This document shows, one piece after another, positions 27,513-36,661 of a stretch of 64,000 nt of DNA. The translations under genes and the position numbers were made by a program. The first letter of the stretch is position 1; every line of letters starts with the position of its first letter. The notes beneath the pieces were generated by a model. The model saw only the letters and a list, made by a program, of their open reading frames with translations. It did not search any database and was not told the origin of the DNA. The DNA is from Ferruginibacter sp. (GTDB lineage: Bacteria > Bacteroidota > Bacteroidia > Chitinophagales > Chitinophagaceae). Where the stretch lies: assembly GCA_025963635.1 (NCBI GenBank), contig JAOQAK010000056.1:62001-126000 (forward strand), given 5' to 3'.

Positions 27513-29114
27513 ATGAAAAATTTTTCATTGTATATATTAGGGGTGATAGTACTGCTGGCAACTGGTTGTAAGAAAGCAACTGAACCCCCGCAGCCACCGG
27601 TCGTTGTGCCGCCGGTAGTGGTGCCACCGGTTACAAATCCGTTCGCGGGACCGACCTACCCCGATAACTATACTTCGATCGCTTCATGGGCAAACCGCGA
27701 CCAATGGAACCTCGCCAATGTGCACGATCCAACGGTTGAAAAATCCGGGGAGTATTATTACATGTACCAGACCGATGCTTCTTATGGCAATGCAACTGAT
27801 GGTCATGGTCATTATCCATACAGGCGATCCAAAGATCTCGTCACCTGGGAATTCATGGGTACGGCATTCGCTGCTGTGCCTGCATGGGTAAAGGATTCGC
27901 TTAATAATAAACGGGCACGGATGTCACCCTCGCTGCCGGCAATACAAAATCCTTCTTATGGTTGCTGGGCACCTTGTATACGAAAGGTGGGTACTAAATA
28001 CAGGTTATATTATGCGGTGGTGGTAACTGATCCCATTGTTGGTTCAGACTATAATGTCTCCTGGTCGGAAAGAGCGTTCATCGGTCTTGCTGAATCAGAT
28101 GACCTGGCTTCTAACGTGTGGACTGATAAGGGGATGGTGGTATGTTCAGAGCCTGACGGTGTAAAAACCTACACGAGAAATGGTGGTAACGACTGGGATG
28201 CGTATTTTAAGTTCAACGCAATTGATCCGAGTTTCATCGTTACGCCCGCTGGTGAGCATTGGCTGATCTATGGATCATGGCATTCAGGAATTGCGGCGCT
28301 GAAGTTAAATCCAACCACCGGTAAGCCGGACAAACTACAAACTATAGACGATTATGGTGTTCGCATTGCGGGCCGTGGAAATAGCAGTACCAATCGCTGG
28401 CAGGCGTTGGAAGCACCTGAAATTATATACAATGAAACAACAGGATACTACTACCTGTTTTTAGCCTACGACGAATTGTCCGTTGCCTATAACACAAGGG
28501 TTGCCCGTTCAAGAAATATCACTGGTCCATACGTTGGTATAGATGGAGCAAATGTAACCGTTGGCGCAGAATGCTGGCCGATGATCATGCATCCTTATGC
28601 ATTTAACAATCATACCGGCTGGGTCGGCATCTCTCACTGCGCAATATTTCAAAACCCTGATACCAAAGAATGGTTCTATGCTTCGCAGGGGCGTTTGCCA
28701 AAAGATGTACCGGGCATCAATGTCTCAAACGCGGTAATGATGGGGCATGTCAGGAGCATCCAGTGGACGGAAGATGGCTGGCCGGTGGTTGCGCCGGAAA
28801 GATATGCAGCGGTACCTAAAACAACCATAACTGAACAGTCGCTGGTGGGCAGCTGGGAACAAATTACGATGCAGTATCAATACCAGGTGATTCAAAAATC
28901 CGTTAGTATCACACTCTCCGCTGATAAGAAGGTGAGTGGGGGCGTTACGGGTGCGTGGTCTTATAATAGTGCAACAGGTATACTCGATATCGATGGCGTT
29001 AAGTGCAATGTAACAGATGCCTGGGATTGGGAGGCTTCCACCAGGAAGGTAACACTAACGTATAGCGGATTTACATCCGGTGGCCGACCGGTATGGGGCA
29101 AAAAGATATCGTGA
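27513..29114 (+). CDS. GH43 endo-arabinanase-type lipoprotein
   Basis: A 533-residue surface or periplasmic lipoprotein: lipobox LLATGC, then a Pro/Val spacer (PPVVVPPVVVPP), then a five-bladed GH43 propeller. Catalytic set: base Asp72 in NVHDPTVE, pKa-tuning Asp238 in AIDPSF, acid Glu300 in LEAPEI. A C-terminal beta domain from about residue 445 (GSWEQITMQYQYQV to the end) resembles the extra domain of endo-alpha-1,5-L-arabinanases. It probably cuts arabinan at the cell surface to feed SusC/D. ATG 27513 gives the lipoprotein signal; an in-frame ATG at 27417 lies in repeat DNA. Confidence 0.92.
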   Translation: MKNFSLYILGVIVLLATGCKKATEPPQPPVVVPPVVVPPVTNPFAGPTYPDNYTSIASWANRDQWNLANVHDPTVEKSGEYYYMYQTDASYGNATDGHGHYPYRRSKDLVTWEFMGTAFAAVPAWVKDSLNNKRARMSPSLPAIQNPSYGCWAPCIRKVGTKYRLYYAVVVTDPIVGSDYNVSWSERAFIGLAESDDLASNVWTDKGMVVCSEPDGVKTYTRNGGNDWDAYFKFNAIDPSFIVTPAGEHWLIYGSWHSGIAALKLNPTTGKPDKLQTIDDYGVRIAGRGNSSTNRWQALEAPEIIYNETTGYYYLFLAYDELSVAYNTRVARSRNITGPYVGIDGANVTVGAECWPMIMHPYAFNNHTGWVGISHCAIFQNPDTKEWFYASQGRLPKDVPGINVSNAVMMGHVRSIQWTEDGWPVVAPERYAAVPKTTITEQSLVGSWEQITMQYQYQVIQKSVSITLSADKKVSGGVTGAWSYNSATGILDIDGVKCNVTDAWDWEASTRKVTLTYSGFTSGGRPVWGKKIS

Positions 29115-29191
29115 TAGGATGGCTGTTTACCGATCCGGGGTATTCGACAAGTACTTACTATCACTAAAACAACTTCAGAACGTAATAAAAA

Positions 29192-30190
29192 ATGATCCTG
29201 TATAACATGCTTTTAAAATCGAAACAACGGGTGGTGGTGACCATACTTACCATAGGCTTGGCATCCTTACAAAACAATATGGCTTATGCACAAGGCTCTG
29301 CTGTCGTTGGCGGTAACCCGATCATAAAAGATAAGTACACCGCAGACCCGGCAGCATTTGTATACGGCGATTCGGTGTTTTTATATACCGGTCATGATGA
29401 AGCAGCACCGGGCAAAGATGGGTATGTGATGCATGAATGGCTGTGTTATTCCTCGGCAGATATGGTACACTGGACGGAACATAGCGTACCGCTCCGGGTG
29501 AAGGATTTTGCGTGGGCAAAGGATGACGCATGGGCATCGCAGGTGATAGAACGCAGTGGTAAATTTTATTGGTATGTGGCTACAGAGCATGCTGCCATTA
29601 AGGGGAAGGCCATTGGTGTAGCAGTGGCTGATCACCCAACCGGGCCGTTCAAAGATGCACGTGGTTCAGCAATCATTACCAATGATATGACAACCGATGC
29701 TACAATCAGCTGGGATGATATCGATCCCTCAGTGATCGTTGATAACGGCCAGGCTTACCTGTTTTGGGGAAACTCAAAATGCCATTATGCAAAGCTGAAG
29801 CAAAATATGATCGAGTTGGATGGTCCCATTAATACCATCGCATTACCAAATTTTACAGAAGCTCCCTGGATACACAAACGCAATGGCTGGTATTATCTTT
29901 CCTATGCTTCCGGGTTTCCCGAAAAGATAGCTTATGCAATGAGCAGGAGTATAGAAGGCCCATGGCAATTTAAAGGAATACTAAATGAAGTTGCGGGCAA
30001 TTCTAATACAAATCACCAGTCGATTATTGAATTTAAGGGCAAGTCGTATTTTATTTATCACAATGGAAGTTTGCAAACTGATGGTGGCAGTTTCCGACGC
30101 TCAGTTTGCATTGATTATTTGTATTACAATCGGGATGGAACCATAAAACGCATTGATATGACAACAGAAGGTGTAAACCCTGCCAGATGA
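29192..30190 (+). CDS. GH43 family glycosidase (arabinofuranosidase/xylosidase type)
   Basis: A 332-residue secreted protein with signal peptide (cleaved near NNMAYAQG). GH43 catalytic residues: Asp52 in TADPAAFVY, Asp178 in WDDIDPSV and Glu223 in FTEAPWIH. A single propeller domain with no accessory module, like exo-acting GH43 enzymes that trim arabino- or xylo-oligosaccharides. Start is ATG 29192, with an A-rich leader; ATG 29207 would give a shorter n-region. It lies 77 bases after the previous GH43 gene and is probably co-transcribed with it. Confidence 0.92.
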   Translation: MILYNMLLKSKQRVVVTILTIGLASLQNNMAYAQGSAVVGGNPIIKDKYTADPAAFVYGDSVFLYTGHDEAAPGKDGYVMHEWLCYSSADMVHWTEHSVPLRVKDFAWAKDDAWASQVIERSGKFYWYVATEHAAIKGKAIGVAVADHPTGPFKDARGSAIITNDMTTDATISWDDIDPSVIVDNGQAYLFWGNSKCHYAKLKQNMIELDGPINTIALPNFTEAPWIHKRNGWYYLSYASGFPEKIAYAMSRSIEGPWQFKGILNEVAGNSNTNHQSIIEFKGKSYFIYHNGSLQTDGGSFRRSVCIDYLYYNRDGTIKRIDMTTEGVNPAR

Positions 30191-30405
30191 AATCGCTTGC
30201 CTGTGGTAAATTGTGCCGGCAACAATAGTACTGTGCGCAGAAGGCACCAAAGATTTACAAATGTTGAAGAGTGCGACGCCTGTGAAGCTTCATTGATAAT
30301 CTTAAGCCGGGAAAAAAATATTTTTAAACAACAGTGATAAATTTTTCATTTACGAAACGACTAAAAGGCTCCGTATAACATTTATTACCAACAAAAAATA
30401 ATAAT

Positions 30406-32394
30406 ATGCATTTAAAGAAGTTGCTTGCCTCACTCATTTTTACAACAGGTTTCTTAATACCAGGTTCTATCGATGCACAGCAAAAAAACAATATTGTGGT
30501 GAATGCAGGCCGTTCGATAGCAACCGTTCAGCCAACCATGTGGGGAATCTTTTTTGAAGATATTAACCTGGGTGCGGATGGTGGCATTTACGCCGAACTG
30601 GTAAAGAACCGTTCCTTTGAATTCTATATGCCGCTGATGGGCTGGACTGTTAAAGAAGATAAAATAAACGAAGGCAGCGTAATGGTGCTGAACAGGCAAG
30701 AAGAAAATATTGCCAATCCGCGGTTTGCCTGCATATCAAAAAAAGAGGCAGGCAATTCACTCAGTATTACCAATGAAGGATTTCGTGGCATGGGCATCAA
30801 AAAACAATTGCGGTATGATTTTTCAGTGATGTACCGCCAACACGCGCCCGGACTTACCATGCACATAGAACTGCTGAATGGTTCCGGTAAAACAATTGGC
30901 AATGCAGTAGTTACTCCTTCGTCCGATACAGTGAAAGAATGGAAGAAAGCCGCAGTAAGCTTTGTAGCCTCAGACACGGCTTTAAGAGGAAAACTAAGGA
31001 TTCGTTTTGAAGGAACGGGCGTAATTGATCTCGATATGATCTCCTTATTTCCGGCAGATACCTGGAAACAGCGGCCGGGAGGAATGCGGGCAGATATGAT
31101 TCAAATGCTGGCTGATATGAAACCCGGCTTTATTCGATTCCCGGGTGGTTGCATCGTGGAAGGGCATGATCTTGCTGTTCGATATCAATGGAAAAAAACC
31201 ATTGGCCCGGTAGAAGACAGGCAGCTGATCATCAACCGTTGGAACAGTGAATTTGCACACCGGCCCACCCCGGATTATTTCCAAACTTTTGGTCTTGGTT
31301 TTTATGAATATTTTCAGCTTGCGGAAGACATTGGTGCAGAGCCCTTACCGATTCTCAATGCGGGCATGGCCTGCCAGTTCAATACAGCCGAACTGGTACC
31401 CATTGACCAATTGGATCCTTATGTGCAGGACGCATTGGACCTGGTTGAATTCGCTAACGGAGATACCAATACGAAATGGGGGAAATTCCGGGCGAACATG
31501 GGGCATCCTGCTCCTTTCAATTTGAAGATGATGGGTGTTGGCAATGAGAACTGGGGCCCGCAATACGTAGAGCGGTTAAAGATATTTACGAAGGCGCTCA
31601 AAGCCCGTTATCCTGATCTTAAACTGGTAAATAGTTCGGGCACTGATCCTAATGGCGAACGGTTTGATTATCTCAACGGCGAGCTAAGAAAAATGAATGC
31701 CGATATTATTGATGAGCATTATTATCGCAGGCCCGAATGGTTTTTGGCGAATGCAAACCGGTACGATAATTATCCACGCAACGGACCAAAAGTATTTGCC
31801 GGCGAATATGCGGCCCAAAGTGATAAAACAGTAAGCATCAATAACAGGAACAATGCACAAACCGCCATTGCAGAAGCTGCCTTTATGACCGGGCTGGAAC
31901 GCAATGCTGCCGTGGTAAACCTTGCTTCGTATGCGCCATTGTTTGCGCATGTAGATGGGTGGCAATGGACTCCCGACCTGATCTGGGTGAATAATCTGCA
32001 ATCGTATGGCACACCCAATTATTATGTACAAAAGTTATACTCCACCAATAAAGGAACAGACGTGGTGCCGGCGTTGTTAGATGGCAAGGCAGTAGCGGGC
32101 CAGGATAGCCTGTATGCTTCCGCGGTAGTTGATAAAAATAAAAGAGAGCTGATCATCAAAATAGTAAATGCTTCTCAAAAAGAAAGAATGAGCCCTATCA
32201 GTATTGAAGGCATTAATAAGATTCCGTCCGAAGCGATGCTTACTGTATTGCAAAGCAACCATCTTCATGATGTTAATTCATTCGACAAGCCACAAAACGT
32301 AGCGCCGAAGGAGTCAACCATTGCTTTAAAAGGAAAGACATTGAATTTTATGGCAGCACCGAATTCTTTTTCTATAATCAGGATAAAAATCTAA
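30406..32394 (+). CDS. GH51 alpha-L-arabinofuranosidase
   Basis: A 662-residue secreted retaining exo-enzyme that releases terminal alpha-L-arabinofuranose from arabinan or arabinoxylan. Signal peptide ends near SIDAQQ. It carries the GH51 N-terminal block MWGIFFEDINLGADGGIYAE, a carbohydrate-binding-like insert (about 95-205), the acid/base Glu381 in GVGNENWG and the nucleophile Glu467 in FAGEYAAQ. The length with insert is typical of Bacteroidota GH51. It is followed after 36 bases by an oxidoreductase gene. Confidence 0.95.
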   Translation: MHLKKLLASLIFTTGFLIPGSIDAQQKNNIVVNAGRSIATVQPTMWGIFFEDINLGADGGIYAELVKNRSFEFYMPLMGWTVKEDKINEGSVMVLNRQEENIANPRFACISKKEAGNSLSITNEGFRGMGIKKQLRYDFSVMYRQHAPGLTMHIELLNGSGKTIGNAVVTPSSDTVKEWKKAAVSFVASDTALRGKLRIRFEGTGVIDLDMISLFPADTWKQRPGGMRADMIQMLADMKPGFIRFPGGCIVEGHDLAVRYQWKKTIGPVEDRQLIINRWNSEFAHRPTPDYFQTFGLGFYEYFQLAEDIGAEPLPILNAGMACQFNTAELVPIDQLDPYVQDALDLVEFANGDTNTKWGKFRANMGHPAPFNLKMMGVGNENWGPQYVERLKIFTKALKARYPDLKLVNSSGTDPNGERFDYLNGELRKMNADIIDEHYYRRPEWFLANANRYDNYPRNGPKVFAGEYAAQSDKTVSINNRNNAQTAIAEAAFMTGLERNAAVVNLASYAPLFAHVDGWQWTPDLIWVNNLQSYGTPNYYVQKLYSTNKGTDVVPALLDGKAVAGQDSLYASAVVDKNKRELIIKIVNASQKERMSPISIEGINKIPSEAMLTVLQSNHLHDVNSFDKPQNVAPKESTIALKGKTLNFMAAPNSFSIIRIKI

Positions 32395-32430
32395 GCCGGA
32401 TAAAATTGTAAGGCTTATTTTGCGATTACT

Positions 32431-33408
32431 ATGAATAATAAAAATTATCGCTGGGGAATATTAGGTGCCGGCAGGATCGCTGAAAAATTTTGCACTGCAC
32501 TTGCTGTTGTGAAAGGATCAGAAGTATATGCAGTTGCGTCCCGCAACGAGGACAGGGCAAAAGAGTACGCGGCTAAATTCAATGCTTCAAAATGGTATAC
32601 CAATTACGATGACCTGTTAAAAGATAAGGAGGTGGATATTGTTTATATAGCAACACCGCATTCCTTTCATCACCAACAAGCCATCGCCTGCCTGCAAAAT
32701 GGCAAAGCGGTATTATGTGAAAAGCCTATGTCGCTCAGCTACCGTCAAACAAAAGAGATGATTGATACTGCTACTGAGCGCAAACTTTTCTTAATGGAAG
32801 GTATGTGGACTGCATGTATGCCCTCTATTAAAAAAATACAATCATTGATTGAAGAGGATGTTATCGGGGCTCCTCAATTCCTTTCTGCCGATTTCGGGTT
32901 TGCGGCACCGTTGGATTTGGAAAGCAGGTTGTATAATAAATCGCTTGGGGGCGGATCAATAATGGATGTGGGTATTTACCCGATTGCTTTGGCAACATTA
33001 CTATTTGGTGAGCCGACCGTTATAAAAACCATTGCCAGGCTTGCCGCAACGGGTGTTGATGAATATGCCAATATTATTTGCCAGTTCAGCAACGGTGCAT
33101 CTGCTCAATTGATTTCTTCTATTTGTTTTCAAACGGCCATTGAGGCTGAGATTGTAGGAACAAAAGGAAGAATAAAAATTAATAATCCCTGGTTTAAGGC
33201 GACTGACTTTTCTGTTATATTGGAAGACGGGACGGATCAGGCCTATTCTTTTCCGCATCTTGGCAATGGCTTCGGACATGAGATTATGGAAGTAATGCAT
33301 TGCCTGGATAATGGCTTACTACAAAGCACCAAAGTGACTCATCAATTAACTTTATCAGTGAGCAGGATAATGGAAACTGTATTGGAGCAGGCAGGTGTTG
33401 AGTACTAA
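32431..33408 (+). CDS. Gfo/Idh/MocA-family oxidoreductase
   Basis: A 325-residue cytoplasmic NAD(P)-dependent dehydrogenase. Rossmann loop GILGAGRIAEKF at residue 9, the Gfo/Idh strand VDIVYIATPHSFHH near 70, and the catalytic CEKPMS near 96. The C-terminal alpha/beta domain is complete. Members act on sugars, inositols or glycosides. Its place between GH51 and GH43 arabinan genes suggests a pentose or a trans-dihydrodiol-dehydrogenase-like D-xylose activity, but the substrate cannot be read from the sequence. No signal peptide. Confidence 0.9.
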   Translation: MNNKNYRWGILGAGRIAEKFCTALAVVKGSEVYAVASRNEDRAKEYAAKFNASKWYTNYDDLLKDKEVDIVYIATPHSFHHQQAIACLQNGKAVLCEKPMSLSYRQTKEMIDTATERKLFLMEGMWTACMPSIKKIQSLIEEDVIGAPQFLSADFGFAAPLDLESRLYNKSLGGGSIMDVGIYPIALATLLFGEPTVIKTIARLAATGVDEYANIICQFSNGASAQLISSICFQTAIEAEIVGTKGRIKINNPWFKATDFSVILEDGTDQAYSFPHLGNGFGHEIMEVMHCLDNGLLQSTKVTHQLTLSVSRIMETVLEQAGVEY

Positions 33409-33440
33409 AGTTACAGCACGTACCAAAGGAAGTTCAATTC

Positions 33441-33488
33441 GTGTATTCCCGGTGAGTCACCCCAAAGGGTGACTCACCGGGAATACAC
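33441..33488. repeat. Perfect 22-base-pair hairpin with GGTGAGTCACCC core
   Basis: Arms 33441-33462 and 33467-33488 are perfectly complementary around a CAAA loop. It lies 32 bases past the stop of the oxidoreductase gene, with no T-run. A second hairpin with the same core and loop but different outer arms lies at 63705-63753. Confidence 0.9.
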
Positions 33489-33540
33489 CCCACAATCATT
33501 CCTGCCGTATGTTTTAGGATCACTTTAAAAATTATTTAAT

Positions 33541-34572
33541 ATGAACCTTTTTCGGTTTTTTATAGCGAAGCAATTTGTTGTAGTCCTTGCTTTATTCTCT
33601 TCTGTAAATGCTTTTGCCCAGCCAGGCAATCCCCGCCCATTCAACGATACACTTATTTCCGTACACGACCCTGTGATCATCCGGCAGGATAGTACTTATT
33701 ATATTTTTTGTACCGGTCAGGGTATTGCGGTTTTTTCTTCAACAGACATGAAACATTGGAAAAAAGAAAAGGCAGTTTTCCCGGGGGCGCAGGATTGGGC
33801 CGTAAAAGCCATCCCGGGATTCAGGGGCCATGTTTGGGCGCCTGATATCAGTTATTACAATGGTATGTATTATTTATATTATTCAGTATCTGCCTTTGGT
33901 AAAAACACTTCGGCCATTGGCGTAGCAACCAACAAAACACTGGATCCATCTGCCCCCAACTTTAAATGGACCGACCATGGACGAGTGATTCAATCTGTGC
34001 CGGGAAGAGATATGTGGAATGCAATCGATCCGAACTTAATTATGGATGAAAATAAAATTCCCTGGCTGGCATTTGGTTCTTTTTGGAACGGTATCAAACT
34101 TGTTAAACTGAATGATGATTTGACCACGGTATCACAGCCTGAAATATGGCATACTGTTGCCAGTCGCAAAAGAGATTTTATTCTTCCTGATTCGGTAGCG
34201 GGCGATGCAGCCATTGAAGGTCCGTTCATTTATAAGCATGATAACTATTACTATTTATTTGTGTCCTTTGATTATTGCTGTCGTGGCGAAAAGAGTACTT
34301 ACAAGATGATGGTGGGCAAAAGTGAGAAAGTAACGGGGCCGTATATAGATAGGGATGGGGTGCCCTTGAATTTAGGAGGCGGTTCCGTTGTGCTGGAAGG
34401 AAATAAAGACTGGTTTGGCGTGGGGCATAATGCAGTGGCGGCTTTCAACGGTTCAGACTACCTGGTATATCATGCCTATGATGCAAGTGATAATGGAAGG
34501 TCGAAGTTGCAGATCGAAAAAATAACCTGGGTGAACGGATGGCCATTTGTTGGAAGAAGACCAGCGTTGTGA
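33541..34572 (+). CDS. GH43 endo-1,5-alpha-L-arabinanase type
   Basis: A 343-residue secreted GH43 enzyme. Signal peptide MNLFRFFIAKQFVVVLALF ends near NAFAQ. Catalytic residues Asp43 in SVHDPVII, Asp163 in NAIDPNLI and Glu226 in AIEGPFI, with HVWAPDISYYNGMYYLYYS and GSFWNGIKL typical of the AbnA subgroup, and the conserved GHNAV histidine. Single-domain form, in contrast to the lipoprotein GH43. It should release arabino-oligosaccharides from linear arabinan. It follows the hairpin at 33441, so it may have its own transcript. Confidence 0.93.
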   Translation: MNLFRFFIAKQFVVVLALFSSVNAFAQPGNPRPFNDTLISVHDPVIIRQDSTYYIFCTGQGIAVFSSTDMKHWKKEKAVFPGAQDWAVKAIPGFRGHVWAPDISYYNGMYYLYYSVSAFGKNTSAIGVATNKTLDPSAPNFKWTDHGRVIQSVPGRDMWNAIDPNLIMDENKIPWLAFGSFWNGIKLVKLNDDLTTVSQPEIWHTVASRKRDFILPDSVAGDAAIEGPFIYKHDNYYYLFVSFDYCCRGEKSTYKMMVGKSEKVTGPYIDRDGVPLNLGGGSVVLEGNKDWFGVGHNAVAAFNGSDYLVYHAYDASDNGRSKLQIEKITWVNGWPFVGRRPAL

Positions 34573-34781
34573 ACCGGCGCCAATTGACTATGTTCTTCAT
34601 CAATATGTACCCGATGGATACTTTCCAACGCATTGGTAAAGCCACACGCCAGGGCCATCCAATCTGTAAATGTCGTCGGACAAGGATGATCCATGTATCA
34701 AAACGTAATAAATCGGATGAATTTCTATTTCAGATGCTTTAATTCGTTTTACTTTACAGTGAATTACCAACGTAAAGCTTT

Positions 34782-36473
34782 ATGAAAAAAAATCTACTTC
34801 TCATTATTTTGTTTTTATCTACGATGAACACTGTTTACGCTCAAAATAGTGATCCAGCTGCTGATAGCAGCAGAATGGCCTGGTGGAAAGATGCCAAGTT
34901 TGGTATGTTTATTCACTGGGGAGTTTACTCCGTTCCGGCAGGTATTTATGATGGCAAAAAAATCCCCGGCATTGGAGAATGGATCATGAACAGGGGCAAA
35001 ATTCCGGTTGATAGATATAAGGCATATGCAAAGCAGTTTAATCCTGTAAAATATAATCCTGGGGCATGGGTTAAGATGGCGAAGGATGCAGGGATGAAAT
35101 ATATTGTAATCACTTCCAAACACCATGATGGGTTTGCATTATTTAATTCTACAGTAACAGATTGGGATGTGGTGGATGCAACACCTTATGGAAAAGACCT
35201 GTTGAAGCCTTTGGTAGAAGCTTGCAGAAAGCAGGGAATGAGAATTGGATTTTATTATTCACAGGCGCAGGATTGGAATCATCCGGGCGGTGCTGCAAGC
35301 GGCGGACATTGGGACAAAGCGCAGGACGGCGACATGGATGTTTACCTCGACCGGATCGCTGTTCCGCAGGTGAATGAAATACTGTCAAACTACGGAGAAT
35401 TAGACATTCTTTGGTGGGACACGCCACAAAATATGACGCCTGAACGGGCGGAGAAATTTCAGCCCCTGCTAAAAAAACATCCCAACTTAATTACGAACAA
35501 TCGCCTGGGTGGCGGCTTTAAGGGTGATACCGAAACACCGGAGCAGTTTGTGCCCTCAACAGGCTTTCCCGGAAGAAACTGGGAGGCTTGCATGACCATG
35601 AATGATACCTGGGGATACAAATCTTATGACAGCAACTGGAAGAGTACCACAACGCTCATAAGAAACCTTGCAGAAATTGTAAGCAAGGGCGGAAATTTTT
35701 TGTTGAATGTTGGTCCTACTTCCCTGGGCGAAATTCCGAAAGCAAGTGTTGAAAGGCTCGCACAAATGGGCCGTTGGCTCAAAGTAAATAAGGAGTCGAT
35801 TTATGGTACTACCGCAAGCCCTTTTCCTTACTTGTCATGGGGCCGCTGCACGCGGAAAGAGCAGCGCCTTTACTTCCATATATTTGACTATCCCGCCGAT
35901 GGAGAACTGCGTATTCCCATGACGAACAAAATAAAAAAAGCATGGCTGCTTGCATCCCCCGCAAAAAAAATAATGGTAACTGCTGAAGCTTCCCGCACAG
36001 TAATCCATTTACCCAAAATTGCACCTGATAAAATTAATACGGTGGTTGCAGTTGAATTTGAAGGCGAGCCCCTTACCAGTCCTATGCCGCTGGCTGGAAA
36101 GCAGGTGGTTGTTTCTTCCCAGAAATCTGAAGCGGAGGGTGGAAAAAACCTGGTGGATGGGAATCGTCTCACAAGATGGGAAGCTGCTGAAGGAGAGCGG
36201 AAAGCAACTATTGATGTTGACCTGCAAAAGCCAGCCACCATTTCGAGTTTGATTGTAGATGAACCATGGCATCCATGGGACAATAAAAAGCAAATGTTAA
36301 CACTTCAATATAAGTCTGGCCAGGATTGGAAAACCATTTTCCAGGCAGCCACCAAAGGCATTGGCGATGTGCAGAATTTTAAACCCGTAACCGCACAATA
36401 TTTCAGGCTGGTGGTTGAAAATAAAGATGCTGCACCAACGCTATTGGAATGGCAAATGTTCGGTCCGGAGTAA
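34782..36473 (+). CDS. GH29 alpha-L-fucosidase-like protein with C-terminal discoidin domain
   Basis: A 563-residue secreted protein. Signal peptide ends at VYAQN. The GH29 barrel starts with WWKDAKFGMFIHWGVYSVPA, then YIVITSKHHDGFALFNS, and has nucleophile Asp213 in LDILWWDTPQ and the late block GGNFLLNVGPTSLGEIP. Residues from about 440 form an F5/8 type C (CBM32-like) domain (NLVDGNRLTRWEA and YFRLVVENK). GH29 enzymes retain L-fucose in alpha linkage; related activity on L-arabinose-like or galactose-like pyranosides is possible. Its place in an arabinan locus suggests decorated pectin or arabinogalactan as substrate. Confidence 0.92.
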   Translation: MKKNLLLIILFLSTMNTVYAQNSDPAADSSRMAWWKDAKFGMFIHWGVYSVPAGIYDGKKIPGIGEWIMNRGKIPVDRYKAYAKQFNPVKYNPGAWVKMAKDAGMKYIVITSKHHDGFALFNSTVTDWDVVDATPYGKDLLKPLVEACRKQGMRIGFYYSQAQDWNHPGGAASGGHWDKAQDGDMDVYLDRIAVPQVNEILSNYGELDILWWDTPQNMTPERAEKFQPLLKKHPNLITNNRLGGGFKGDTETPEQFVPSTGFPGRNWEACMTMNDTWGYKSYDSNWKSTTTLIRNLAEIVSKGGNFLLNVGPTSLGEIPKASVERLAQMGRWLKVNKESIYGTTASPFPYLSWGRCTRKEQRLYFHIFDYPADGELRIPMTNKIKKAWLLASPAKKIMVTAEASRTVIHLPKIAPDKINTVVAVEFEGEPLTSPMPLAGKQVVVSSQKSEAEGGKNLVDGNRLTRWEAAEGERKATIDVDLQKPATISSLIVDEPWHPWDNKKQMLTLQYKSGQDWKTIFQAATKGIGDVQNFKPVTAQYFRLVVENKDAAPTLLEWQMFGPE

Positions 36474-36661
36474 TTAACCGCAGGTAAAAAAAGTCCCTCA
36501 ATAAACGATAAAGTAAAGCCGGTTGCCTGTTATTGAATAACTTAGCGCATCGCAGATTACAAAAACAATATCATTAATCAAATAAACATTTATCATCCAC
36601 TGTTTACATTTTAAAACAACCTAAAAAGGTCATCTGTAAAACAGGAATAAAACAATTAAAT

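Noticed and set aside
34573..34781. Minus-strand open frames reading GFTNALESIHRVHIDEEH after the endo-arabinanase gene
   Set aside because: The stretch looks slightly protein-like but overlaps the end of the real gene and has no supporting start or homologue that I recognise.
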